Assembly: GCA_020629035.1 (NCBI GenBank)
Contig: JAHDEC010000005.1
Coordinates: forward strand, 1-64,000
Source: Saprospiraceae bacterium
GTDB taxonomy: Bacteria; Bacteroidota; Bacteroidia; Chitinophagales; Saprospiraceae
Length of the DNA stretch: 64,000 nucleotides
Direction: 5' to 3'
In this document: positions 16,407 to 25,123 of the stretch, one piece after another
Position numbering within the stretch: position 1 is the stretch's first letter
Layout: each line of letters starts with the position of its first letter
Made by a program: the position numbers and the translations under genes
The notes under the pieces: generated by a model
What the model saw: the letters and a program-made list of their open reading frames with translations, nothing else
What the model was told of the DNA's origin: nothing
Databases searched by the model: none

Positions 16407-19220
16407 ATGCCAAGAGATCATTCTATTAAATCCGTTTTGATTATTGGAAGTGGACCCATTATCATTGGTCAAGCCTGTGAATTTGATTACTCAGGAACTC
16501 AAGCTTCACGATCTATAAGAGAAGAAGGAATCGAAGTAAGTCTTATAAACTCAAACCCAGCAACAATTATGACTGATCCTCTAACTGCGGATCATGTCTA
16601 TTTACTGCCTTTGGATGTAAGCAGTCTTATCAAGATTTTGGAAGAAAGGTCTATTGATGCAGTACTTCCCACTATGGGAGGACAAACGGCATTGAACCTC
16701 GCTATAGAAGCCGGAAAACAAGGTGTCTGGGAAAAGTACAATGTTAAAATGATTGGGGTCGATTTAGAAGCCATAGACCTGGCAGAAAATAGAGAACGCT
16801 TCAAAGAGCATGTAATTAGTATAGGTTTGTCTCATGCGCCTTCTCAAATAGCCAATTCTTTTCTGGAAGGTAAAGAGGCTGCACAAAAAATTGGATTTCC
16901 ATTGGTGATAAGACCTTCTTTTACTCTAGGAGGAACAGGCGGTGGATTTGTGATGGATCCATCTGAATATGATGCAGCCCTACGTAGAGGATTAGATGCC
17001 TCACCTACCCACGAGGTAATGATCGATAAAGCGGTCCTTGGATGGAAAGAGTACGAACTGGAGCTCTTAAGAGATGCAAACGATAATGTTACCATCATTT
17101 GTACAGTTGAAAATTTAGACCCAATGGGAATTCATACAGGTGATAGTATTACGGTAGCACCTGCGATGACACTTTCAGATACTGCTTTTCAGCAAATGAG
17201 AAATGATGCAATCAAATTGATGAGATCAATGGGCGAATTTGCTGGTGGATGTAATGTACAATTTGCATTAAATCCTGAGACTGAAGAACTCATCTGCATT
17301 GAAATCAATCCAAGAGTTTCCAGATCTTCAGCACTTGCCAGTAAGGCGACAGGTTACCCAATTGCAAAAATTGCTGCGAAATTAGCCATCGGCTATACGC
17401 TGGATGAACTGAAAAATCAAATAACTAAAAATACTTCTGCATTTTTCGAACCGACATTGGATTATGTTATCGTAAAAATGCCACGTTGGAACTTTGAGAA
17501 ATTTTATGGTTCTGACAATACGCTAGGACTTCAAATGAAGTCGGTTGGTGAAGTAATGGCCATAGGTAGAAATTTCTTAGAAGCATTACAAAAAGCTTGT
17601 CAAAGTCAAGAAAATAATCGAGCTGGATTAGGAGCTGATAAAAAAGAATGGATTAGAACAGAAGATATTCTCGAACGTCTTGAAAAAGTAAGTGACGACC
17701 GTATTTATCGATTAAAGGATGCCCTTAGACTTGGAGTACCAACTAAAACGGTCCACAAGTTGACGAAGATTGACCCATGGTACATTTCGCAAATAAAGCA
17801 TTTAGTCGAACTAGAAAAAGAGCTTTTAAAGTACAATGTTGCTGAAGATTTACCAGAGGAATTTTTTAGACATTTAAAAGTTTGTGGTTACTCAGATGCA
17901 CAAATTGCTTGGCTACTGAGAATTAACGAAGAAGAAGTAACTCGACAGCGATATAAATTAGGCATCAGAAGAACCTACAAAATGGTGGATACTTGTGCCG
18001 CTGAATTCGAAGCAAAAACACCTTATTTCTATTCTACTTTTGATGCTGAAAACGAATCTATTGTTAGCGATAAAAAGAAAATAATAGTCTTAGGTTCAGG
18101 TCCTAATAGAATCGGTCAAGGTATTGAATTTGATTATTGTTGTGTGCATGGTGTAATGGCGATTAAAGAAGCCGGATATGAAGCCATCATGATTAATTGC
18201 AATCCAGAAACAGTTTCTACAGATTTTGACATAGCCGATAAATTATACTTTGAACCCATATTTTGGGAACACATAAAAGAGATTATAGACCTTGAACAAC
18301 CAGAAGGAGTAATCGTACAGTTAGGTGGTCAAACAGCATTGAAACTCGCCGAAAAGTTCAAAAAGCATGGTATCAAAATAATAGGGACAAGTTTTGATAG
18401 TATGGATCTTGCGGAAGATAGAGGAAGATTCTCTGATCGATTAAAAGATCTAGGAATACCTTATCCAAAGTATGGTGTTGCTGATGATGTGGATCAAGCC
18501 ATCGATATTGCAAATGAAGTAAATTACCCTGTGTTAGTAAGACCTTCTTATGTCTTAGGTGGTCAACGAATGAGGATTGTCATCAATGATGACGAATTGC
18601 AACGACAAGTACTTTCGATCTTTAAACACATGCCTGAAAACAAGGTACTCATAGATCAGTTTTTAGAACGTGCGAAAGAAGCTGAAATAGATGCCATTTG
18701 CGATGGAGAAGATGTCCATATTATGGGTATCATGGAACATATAGAACCTGCAGGAATTCATTCAGGTGATAGCTCTGCTGTTTTACCGACCTATAGTTTA
18801 AGTGACAATGTACTTGAACAAATGGCAAAGTATACTAAACAACTTGCCCTAGATTTAAAAATCAAAGGTCTTATTAATATTCAGTTTGCTATTAAAGATG
18901 AAAAGGTATACGTAATTGAGGCTAATCCAAGAGCGTCCAGAACTACACCTTTTATTGCTAAAGCTTATCAAGCTCCGTTTCTGAATATAGCTACTAAAGT
19001 AATGCTAGGTGCGAAGCTTAAGGATTTTGATATCAGCAAAAATCTAAATGGATATGCTATTAAAATCCCTGTATTTTCTTTCGATAAATTCCCTAATGTA
19101 GATAAACAATTAGGGCCAGAGATGAAATCTACAGGCGAAGCAATTCATTTTATTGAAGACCTTAAAGATCCAGTATTCTTAGAAATCGAGCGTCAAAGAT
19201 ATATGTATCTTACTCGCTAA
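16407..19220 (+). CDS. carB: Carbamoyl-phosphate synthase large subunit, short form
   Basis: Makes carbamoyl phosphate from bicarbonate, ammonia (from CarA-bound glutamine) and two ATP, for arginine and pyrimidine synthesis. Both ATP-grasp halves are intact: IIGSGPIIIGQACEFDYSGT opens the first and VLGSGPNRIGQGIEFDYC the second. I take the ATG at 16407 (MPRDHSIKS), which aligns with the usual CarB N-terminus, rather than the TTG at 16380 that falls in a promoter-like box. The product is 937 residues, against about 1073 in E. coli, because the C-terminal MGS-like allosteric domain is absent; short CarB proteins of about 950 residues are known in flavobacteria. It ends 2 bp from the convergent gene at 19223. 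carA is not in the window. Confidence 0.95.
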   Translation: MPRDHSIKSVLIIGSGPIIIGQACEFDYSGTQASRSIREEGIEVSLINSNPATIMTDPLTADHVYLLPLDVSSLIKILEERSIDAVLPTMGGQTALNLAIEAGKQGVWEKYNVKMIGVDLEAIDLAENRERFKEHVISIGLSHAPSQIANSFLEGKEAAQKIGFPLVIRPSFTLGGTGGGFVMDPSEYDAALRRGLDASPTHEVMIDKAVLGWKEYELELLRDANDNVTIICTVENLDPMGIHTGDSITVAPAMTLSDTAFQQMRNDAIKLMRSMGEFAGGCNVQFALNPETEELICIEINPRVSRSSALASKATGYPIAKIAAKLAIGYTLDELKNQITKNTSAFFEPTLDYVIVKMPRWNFEKFYGSDNTLGLQMKSVGEVMAIGRNFLEALQKACQSQENNRAGLGADKKEWIRTEDILERLEKVSDDRIYRLKDALRLGVPTKTVHKLTKIDPWYISQIKHLVELEKELLKYNVAEDLPEEFFRHLKVCGYSDAQIAWLLRINEEEVTRQRYKLGIRRTYKMVDTCAAEFEAKTPYFYSTFDAENESIVSDKKKIIVLGSGPNRIGQGIEFDYCCVHGVMAIKEAGYEAIMINCNPETVSTDFDIADKLYFEPIFWEHIKEIIDLEQPEGVIVQLGGQTALKLAEKFKKHGIKIIGTSFDSMDLAEDRGRFSDRLKDLGIPYPKYGVADDVDQAIDIANEVNYPVLVRPSYVLGGQRMRIVINDDELQRQVLSIFKHMPENKVLIDQFLERAKEAEIDAICDGEDVHIMGIMEHIEPAGIHSGDSSAVLPTYSLSDNVLEQMAKYTKQLALDLKIKGLINIQFAIKDEKVYVIEANPRASRTTPFIAKAYQAPFLNIATKVMLGAKLKDFDISKNLNGYAIKIPVFSFDKFPNVDKQLGPEMKSTGEAIHFIEDLKDPVFLEIERQRYMYLTR

Positions 19221-19222
19221 AT

Positions 19223-19738
19223 TTATCTTAATTCTTCAAAGGGTGTTGCTGCAGGAACTACAAAACCTTCAGGTATTTGCGGTAAAAATACACGTATACT
19301 CTCGCTTGAATGTTTTTGTAAATTTACAAATGACCAAGTGTTTCCCTCGTCCTTTGTACTTGCTAATATATAAGCCGTTGAGGTAAATTGTCCAGGACCA
19401 AAATTTACATTCCATCTATAGGGAACCAACATGACGATTCCATCTGCTGTAGCTATAGGATCACCAGCTGTTTGTACAATAGCTTCTCTTGTTGTTAAAC
19501 CTGATTCAGCTATTTGTTCTTTATCTAACTTAGCGTTTTCGATAAAATATTCTAATCCTCCGCCCATCTCTACAATAGTTGGGTAGGTCATCTTAGCTAA
19601 TGTCTCGTAATCATCAGAAAATAAAACATCTAGGTATTTTTGTGATGCTGTATGTACATCATCTGCCACTTCAGATTGTGCAAATGAAATGGAGGCTGCC
19701 AATAAAAGTATAAAGCTAAAAGTGAATTTTTTTACCAT
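19223..19738 (-). CDS. Small secreted protein of unknown function
   Basis: A protein of 171 residues with a clear signal peptide (VKKFTFSFILLLAASISFAQ). I prefer the ATG at 19738 to the in-frame ATG at 19798 because the longer form would put 20 polar residues before the signal peptide. The mature part begins with a helical stretch (TASQKYLDVLFSDDYETLAKM) and continues as predicted beta sheet, loosely reminiscent of NTF2/SnoaL-type folds, but I cannot place it in a family. It has its own TACATTTG box upstream, so it is probably separate from murI. It ends 2 bp from carB in convergent orientation. Confidence 0.75.
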   Translation of the reverse strand: MVKKFTFSFILLLAASISFAQSEVADDVHTASQKYLDVLFSDDYETLAKMTYPTIVEMGGGLEYFIENAKLDKEQIAESGLTTREAIVQTAGDPIATADGIVMLVPYRWNVNFGPGQFTSTAYILASTKDEGNTWSFVNLQKHSSESIRVFLPQIPEGFVVPAATPFEELR

Positions 19739-19807
19739 TTTTTCTCTAGTTATAGTTTTCGATTTTTTAGACGCTATTACAAACCAATTGGAACACATAT
19801 AGTCTCA

Positions 19808-19815
19808 CAAATGTA
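19808..19815 (-). promoter_or_regulatory. Bacteroidota -7 box (TACATTTG) of the secreted-protein gene
   Basis: Reads TACATTTG on the minus strand and would start transcription near 19803, leaving a leader of about 65 nt before the preferred ATG at 19738. The same eight bases precede the PAP2-like gene at 43548. No -33 TTG is seen. Confidence 0.4.
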
Positions 19816-19831
19816 TAGATTTAGTAATTAA

Positions 19832-20665
19832 TTAACCTTTCCAGATGTCATTCCACTCTAAATCGATTTCGTTTCGATAGAAATGTGCTGCTGTTCTTTT
19901 AAAGGAATCAGTTAAATCTGATACTAAAAACTTATGCTTACTGCTATTCTTGTTTGCTTGTTCAATGTTGTTTTTCTTCAACACTTCTTTTAATCTTAAA
20001 GCTGCAACAAGTGTGGAATCCAACACCTTAATTTGATTTCCTAAAATAGCTTGAATTTCATCTTTTATCAAAGGATAATGGGTACAAGCTAACAGTAGTG
20101 TTTCTACATCTTTAAACGAAGAATGAGCCAAGTATTTTTGTATGATTTCCTTACTTATATTGTTCTGATAAAAGCCTTCTTCTATCATCGGGACCAACAG
20201 AGGTGTGGCCATTTGTTTTACATTAATTTTGCTGTTTTTTGACAACAGTTTTTCTCGGTATCTATCGGATCGAATGGTTGCTCTAGTTGCAATAATTCCT
20301 ACTTCCGTAAAGCCAAGTTTAATGACTTCATCCACCAGCGGGTTTACAACATCTACAATAGGTACATTAATTAATTCGTCCGCAGCTAAACTCTCGTATG
20401 CTGCTGTAGCTGCTGTATTACAAGCAACCACTATGCATTTGCATCCTTGACTTATTAGAAAGTGACAAATTTTATGAGCATAATGCTTAATAGCAACGTC
20501 TGATTTTTCGCCATAAGGCAGATGTTTCGTGTCTCCAAAATAAATGATGGATTCATTAGGCAATAAATCAGTAATTGCTTTAGCAACAGTCAGACCTCCT
20601 ATTCCAGAATCAAAAATCCCAATCGGTCCGTTTTTCTTAAGTAGTGAATTTTCTCTTTTTTGCAA
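19832..20665 (-). CDS. murI: Glutamate racemase
   Basis: Interconverts L- and D-glutamate to supply D-Glu for peptidoglycan. All family marks are present: FDSGIGGLTV with D19, the first catalytic cysteine C82 (VACNTAAT) and the second, C194 (LLACTHYPLI). The length is 277 residues. The start is TTG at 20665, 3 bp behind the stop of the upstream OmpH gene, which indicates co-transcription. The pairing of Skp/OmpH genes with murI is common in Bacteroidota, where bamA often precedes them; here bamA is absent and hutH lies upstream instead. Confidence 0.95.
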   Translation of the reverse strand: MQKRENSLLKKNGPIGIFDSGIGGLTVAKAITDLLPNESIIYFGDTKHLPYGEKSDVAIKHYAHKICHFLISQGCKCIVVACNTAATAAYESLAADELINVPIVDVVNPLVDEVIKLGFTEVGIIATRATIRSDRYREKLLSKNSKINVKQMATPLLVPMIEEGFYQNNISKEIIQKYLAHSSFKDVETLLLACTHYPLIKDEIQAILGNQIKVLDSTLVAALRLKEVLKKNNIEQANKNSSKHKFLVSDLTDSFKRTAAHFYRNEIDLEWNDIWKG

Positions 20666-20668
20666 ATC

Positions 20669-21184
20669 CTACATACCTAACTTAGCCTTAACTAAGTTTC
20701 CTACATCAGCAGATTCGTCACCGTATAAGATAAAACCAGTACTATAGTCGAAAATATAATCGAAACCATTCTCTGCTGCAACCGCATCAATAGCGTTCTG
20801 GATTTTATCTCTAATTGGACTTAAAAGCGTTTCGCTTTTTTCCATAATCTTTTGCTGACTAGTTTGCTCAAACTCAAGAATCTTAGTTTCTTCTTCTTTT
20901 AACTTCTGAGCTTCAGTCTCTAATTGCACTGGAGAAATTTCACCTTGCGCTTGTTTTCTTTCCAAATCTTGATATTTGGTCTGGAATGATTGAAGCATTT
21001 CTTGACCTTTTTTCTGCAATTGAGTTTGGTAAGCTTCTATATTAGAATTTGCCTCTTTTACTTCGGGCAAACTTTGAATCAGTTCTTGTGTGTTTACAAA
21101 TCCAAATTTCTGTCCTGATACACTTATACTCAGTAAAAAGCAAAAGCAAAGTGATGCTATTTTAGTTATCGTTTTCAATGTCAT
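20669..21184 (-). CDS. OmpH/Skp-family periplasmic chaperone
   Basis: A 171-residue protein with a signal peptide (residues 1-24) followed by KFGFVNTQELIQSLPE, the opening strand-helix of Skp/OmpH, then a long charged coiled coil (about 45-130, rich in Gln, Lys and Glu) that forms the tentacle arms. Skp holds unfolded outer membrane proteins on their way to BamA. It is the second of two paralogues in tandem, 42 bp behind the first and 3 bp before murI. The protein ends in GNLVKAKLGM, close to the family C-terminal pattern. Confidence 0.9.
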   Translation of the reverse strand: MTLKTITKIASLCFCFLLSISVSGQKFGFVNTQELIQSLPEVKEANSNIEAYQTQLQKKGQEMLQSFQTKYQDLERKQAQGEISPVQLETEAQKLKEEETKILEFEQTSQQKIMEKSETLLSPIRDKIQNAIDAVAAENGFDYIFDYSTGFILYGDESADVGNLVKAKLGM

Positions 21185-21226
21185 GTTTTCTTATTTTATA
21201 ACGTGGCCGCAAAATTATGGAAAAAT

Positions 21227-21736
21227 TTAATTTCCAAGATTTCTTTTTACCTCTTCTGTTTTGTCATAATCCTCGCTTGCAAATAAAAGTCCTGCAGCAC
21301 TACTCTTATCAAATATTAAATCGTAGCCTTTATCAGTCGCATATTTTTCAATAGCAGCAAACACATTATCTTGAATAGGAGTTACTAGTTCTTGTCTTTT
21401 TGTAAATAAATCACCTTCAGGTCCAAATTTTTGCTTCTGCATTTCTCTTACATTCTTCTCCATTTCCATGATTTCGTTTTCACGCTGGACTTTTACCTCA
21501 TCACTAAGTAAAACTTGTTCTGCTTGGTATTTATTAAACATGCTTTTTATGTTATCATACTCCTGAGCAATTTCTTGTCTCCATTCCGCAGAAAGTTTAT
21601 CTATTTCTTTTTGAGCATTTATAAAATCATCATTTGATTCCAAAATCGAATTTACATCGACGATGGCGATTCGTTGTGCCTCGGCATTGAAAAACAATCC
21701 CATAAGCAATGCTAGTATAAGTGTCATCTTTTTCAT
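21227..21736 (-). CDS. OmpH/Skp-family periplasmic chaperone (first paralogue)
   Basis: A 169-residue paralogue of the next gene. Signal peptide 1-20, then RIAIVDVNSILESNDDF, a coiled-coil arm about 42-120, and the conserved GYDLIFDKSSAAGLLFASED block before the end. It presumably shares chaperone duty for outer membrane proteins, fitting the many barrels encoded nearby. It is the first gene of the operon with the second ompH and murI. A TATTTTTG box lies 73-80 bp upstream of the ATG. Confidence 0.9.
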   Translation of the reverse strand: MKKMTLILALLMGLFFNAEAQRIAIVDVNSILESNDDFINAQKEIDKLSAEWRQEIAQEYDNIKSMFNKYQAEQVLLSDEVKVQRENEIMEMEKNVREMQKQKFGPEGDLFTKRQELVTPIQDNVFAAIEKYATDKGYDLIFDKSSAAGLLFASEDYDKTEEVKRNLGN

Positions 21737-21808
21737 AATTCAAATTTTTCTAGTTTACAAAAATCAATGTTGCCATATCCTAAACGATGGTGGCGATTTT
21801 CAGTTGCA

Positions 21809-21816
21809 CAAAAATA
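21809..21816 (-). promoter_or_regulatory. Bacteroidota -7 box (TATTTTTG) of the ompH-ompH-murI operon
   Basis: On the minus strand this reads TATTTTTG followed by TGCAAC. It would start transcription about 65 nt before the ATG at 21736. No TTG is seen at -33 spacing. Confidence 0.45.
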
Positions 21817-22028
21817 CAATTTATTCATGCTTTTTATCATAACGTAAGTTTGTAGGTAGTTTAGTTTCATTATCAATTTTGTGTAAATCTTAAAAATAAA
21901 TTATAAACCATTGTAATTCAGTTGTTTACGTACATATTATAGATAAAAAATTATAAGTTTTTAACGATAGATTAACCACTAATTAGAATGATTTAACAAA
22001 TTTGTTCTCTGAAGCCAAAACCATAAAT

Positions 22029-23525
22029 ATGAAAAGCATCTTCAAGTTTACCTTAGAAGATTTTGATTTGATGACATTACGAAATGTCATAAATGAAAAT
22101 CATCAGATAGAATTAAGTGAAGACATACTAAAGAGAGTTCAGAAAGGGAATGCTTTTCTCCAATCAAAATTAGATAAAAAAGGAACCGTAATTTATGGTG
22201 TAAATACTGGTTTTGGCTCGTTGTGTAACACCATCATTGAACCTGCAAAATTAGCTGATTTACAATACAATCTCATTCGGTCGCATGCTTGTGGTACGGG
22301 TGATTTGGTACCATACACCATTTGCAAGCTCATTTTGTTATCTAAAATTCGAAACCTTTCTTATGGCTATTCTGGGGTTTCTCCTACCCTATTAACTGCG
22401 CTTGTACGTTTGTATAATCTTGACTTAATTCCGGTTATTTATCAACTAGGATCTCTTGGTGCATCAGGAGATTTAGCTCCGTTAGCCCACATGAGTTTGC
22501 CGCTCTTAGGTGAAGGGAAAGTCTATTATAAGGAAGCTATTTGTGATATGGCAGACATTATGGATCAGGTAGATTTTACACCTGTTTCTTTAGGTGCAAA
22601 AGAAGGACTTTCTTTACTTAATGGGACCCAGTTCTCACTATCATACGCCATCTGGAATGTATCACATAGTGAAAGGATTCTGCGTTTATCAAACTTGATT
22701 GCTAGTATTTCATCTGAAGCATACAATTGTATGATTGATCCTTATTTATCGCAACTACATAAGGTTAGAAATCAAAATGGCCAACAAGTTGTAGCCAATG
22801 AAATGTATGCACTACTTTCAGCAAGTCCGATTATCAATGGCCCTAACCATGATGTACAAGATCCATATTCCTTTAGGTGTATACCGCAGGTACATGGAGC
22901 AAGTTACGATGCCATTAAATATGTGCGCAACATTGTAGAAAATGAAATTAATGCCGTCACCGACAATCCGAATATTTTTCCGGATGATGACCTAATTGTT
23001 TCGGGAGGCAATTTCCATGCTCAGCCTTTAGCGCTTCCTTTAGATTTTTTAGCCATTGCACTATCTGAATTAGGTAACATATCTGAGCGTAGGACTTTTA
23101 AATTGGTTAATGGAGATAGAGACTTACCATCTTACCTGACTAAAAACCCAGGTTTAGAATCTGGATTTATGATTGCTCAGTATACAGCAGCCTCTATTGT
23201 TAGTCAAAACAAACAGCTTTGTAGCCCATCTTCCATTGATTCGATTACTTCATCAAAAGGACAAGAAGATCATGTGAGCATGGCAGCAAATAGTGCGACT
23301 AAATGTTATCGGATTGTAGAAAATCTTTACCGAATTTTATCTATCGAATTAATGGTTGCTGCGCAAGGTGTTTCATTTCGAAGACCTACTCCTTCTAATG
23401 AAAAGATTCAGCAATTTTTAGATAAATATCGTGAGATTGTTCCTCCATTAGAGAAAGATAGAGTCTTGCATACTGATATCGAAAAAGGCGTTTCTTTTTT
23501 GATGGATGCGGCCCTTACTTTCTAA
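22029..23525 (+). CDS. hutH: Histidine ammonia-lyase
   Basis: Deaminates L-histidine to trans-urocanate, the first step of histidine breakdown. The Ala-Ser-Gly triad that cyclises to the MIO cofactor is at residues 145-147 (GSLGASGDLAPL), and GVNTGFG and the SSKGQEDHVSM block match the family. I use the ATG at 22029 (498 residues) instead of the in-frame TTG at 22002, since conserved sequence begins after it. A PAL/TAL-like specificity cannot be fully excluded from sequence. No hutU, hutI or hutG lies nearby. The last 11 bp overlap the convergent mscS gene. Confidence 0.92.
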   Translation: MKSIFKFTLEDFDLMTLRNVINENHQIELSEDILKRVQKGNAFLQSKLDKKGTVIYGVNTGFGSLCNTIIEPAKLADLQYNLIRSHACGTGDLVPYTICKLILLSKIRNLSYGYSGVSPTLLTALVRLYNLDLIPVIYQLGSLGASGDLAPLAHMSLPLLGEGKVYYKEAICDMADIMDQVDFTPVSLGAKEGLSLLNGTQFSLSYAIWNVSHSERILRLSNLIASISSEAYNCMIDPYLSQLHKVRNQNGQQVVANEMYALLSASPIINGPNHDVQDPYSFRCIPQVHGASYDAIKYVRNIVENEINAVTDNPNIFPDDDLIVSGGNFHAQPLALPLDFLAIALSELGNISERRTFKLVNGDRDLPSYLTKNPGLESGFMIAQYTAASIVSQNKQLCSPSSIDSITSSKGQEDHVSMAANSATKCYRIVENLYRILSIELMVAAQGVSFRRPTPSNEKIQQFLDKYREIVPPLEKDRVLHTDIEKGVSFLMDAALTF

Positions 23526-24846
23526 GCCAAACTTCTCTTTGCGGAAACGGAATCTGGATATTATGCTCTCTAAATAATGCATCAATTTCAAAACGCATAT
23601 CGCTTTTGATGTCCTCAATGACTCGATAACTTTTTGAGAAAAAGTAAAGATTAAATACTAGTGAAGAATCTCCAAATGATTCAAATCGGACAAAAGCCGA
23701 GGGTTGTTTTAGAATGTAAGGGCTTTGTTCAGTAATTCCGATCAAAAGCTTCTTGACTAATTGAGTATCAGAGCCATACGCCACACCAATAGATATTTTA
23801 TGGCGGACTCGATCATTAAAATGAGTCCAATTTACTACACTGTCATTGACCAGTTTACTATTCGGAATTAAAACAGTTGTGCTGTCCCATATTTCTATAA
23901 TAGAAGACCGCAAACCTATCCTTTTTACTTCACCGACCATCTCGCCCACTCTGATCACATCTCCTACTTCGACTGATCTTTCAAAGAGTAAAACTATTCC
24001 AGAAATAAAGTCATTAAAAGTAGATTGCAAACCTAAACCAATTCCGACAAGAAGAGCAGCCGCACCACCTAGCAACAGCGTCATATCGATTCCTAAACTA
24101 TCTAAGGCCACTAAAACTGCAATCGTATAGACAACATATTTCAGGAGTTGATTAATAGAGTATTGGGCTCCTATGTCTATCTGGTCTCGTTTGTACAAAT
24201 TATATAAGAGCAGCTGTGTAAGCACCCAAATAAATAACCTGGCGCCCAAAATAATGAGGATAAATATTAGAATATTACTAATATTAAAAGTGATTATTCT
24301 TCCACTATCCAGCGTATTATGGAAAATAGCAAAGTCTAAATTTAGCATTCTAATAAATAGCAAAACAGCTAAAATGTAGACAAAATATTGGCCTATTTTG
24401 GTGGCCGAATCTTCTTGATTAATGGTAAATTGAGAAGGCTTTTCATTGGATCTATCTCGGTTTTGATAGTAGCTATGGATAAAGACATTCGAGGTAACCC
24501 AATTAAAAAATCTAGCAATTTGAAAGACCAAAATGGCGATTAATAAATAAATGGCTTTAACCGAAATTTCATCACCTTGGATAATGGTATAATCAATTCC
24601 AAAAACAACTAATACCAATAAGATTCCGAGAATTAAAAATATGTAATTCAGGATTTTCCTTACACTGGTCCATTTTTCATCAGAGATATCGTACTTATTT
24701 CTGAAATAAGGTAGAAATTTAACTTTGACAATCTTTCGAGCAAAAATCAGTATTGAAACAATCAAAATGCTCAATAAAATGTTGCCTGGAGTAATCTCTA
24801 TCGCTCCAATCTTTATAAGTACTCTATTTAACATTTCTGATAACAT
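23515..24846 (-). CDS. MscS-family mechanosensitive channel (four or more TM helices)
   Basis: A 443-residue inner membrane channel, longer than E. coli MscS (286), with extra N-terminal helices (hydrophobic segments near 20-38, 68-85, 98-115, 150-168 and 190-215). The pore helix pattern GGAAALLVGIGLGLQSTFND and the following beta-domain core (GDVIRVGEMVGEVKRIGLRS, then TVLIPNSKLVND) are classic. It opens under membrane tension to release solutes on hypo-osmotic shock. A second, shorter MscS protein is encoded at 55680. The start is ATG. The end overlaps hutH by 11 bp. Confidence 0.9.
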   Translation of the reverse strand: MLSEMLNRVLIKIGAIEITPGNILLSILIVSILIFARKIVKVKFLPYFRNKYDISDEKWTSVRKILNYIFLILGILLVLVVFGIDYTIIQGDEISVKAIYLLIAILVFQIARFFNWVTSNVFIHSYYQNRDRSNEKPSQFTINQEDSATKIGQYFVYILAVLLFIRMLNLDFAIFHNTLDSGRIITFNISNILIFILIILGARLFIWVLTQLLLYNLYKRDQIDIGAQYSINQLLKYVVYTIAVLVALDSLGIDMTLLLGGAAALLVGIGLGLQSTFNDFISGIVLLFERSVEVGDVIRVGEMVGEVKRIGLRSSIIEIWDSTTVLIPNSKLVNDSVVNWTHFNDRVRHKISIGVAYGSDTQLVKKLLIGITEQSPYILKQPSAFVRFESFGDSSLVFNLYFFSKSYRVIEDIKSDMRFEIDALFREHNIQIPFPQREVWLRK

Positions 24847-25123
24847 ATAAACAAGATAAATATAATCCTATAACATTAACAAGGATTTAAATATGGTAAA
24901 ATATAATATTTATCTGCGTGATCTAATTGAGTCCATAACTTGCTCTGTTTCAGTTATATTATAATAAATGGGTATATAACGAATAGATAAATTATTTATA
25001 TTAATTTTTTAAATATTAGGGGTATATTTGAGGGTTCTCAAAGTATGCATTAAATTCTGATAATATCAGATCAATTTACTTGTCTAATTTTTTTATTTAT
25101 CGATAAACCAAAATCTACCTAGA
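24847..25123. other. 277-bp divergent intergenic region upstream of the giant repeat gene
   Basis: Very AT-rich, with no ORF or RNA gene recognised. It must hold the promoters of both mscS (leftward) and the giant gene (rightward). One TATATTTG box is found at 25023-25030. Any regulation of the giant surface protein would act here or in its roughly 88-nt leader. Confidence 0.5.
25023..25030 (+). promoter_or_regulatory. Bacteroidota -7 box (TATATTTG) of the giant repeat gene
   Basis: Matches TAnnTTTG. Transcription would start near 25035, giving a leader of about 88 nt to the ATG at 25124. No -33 TTG is seen at standard spacing. Confidence 0.4.
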
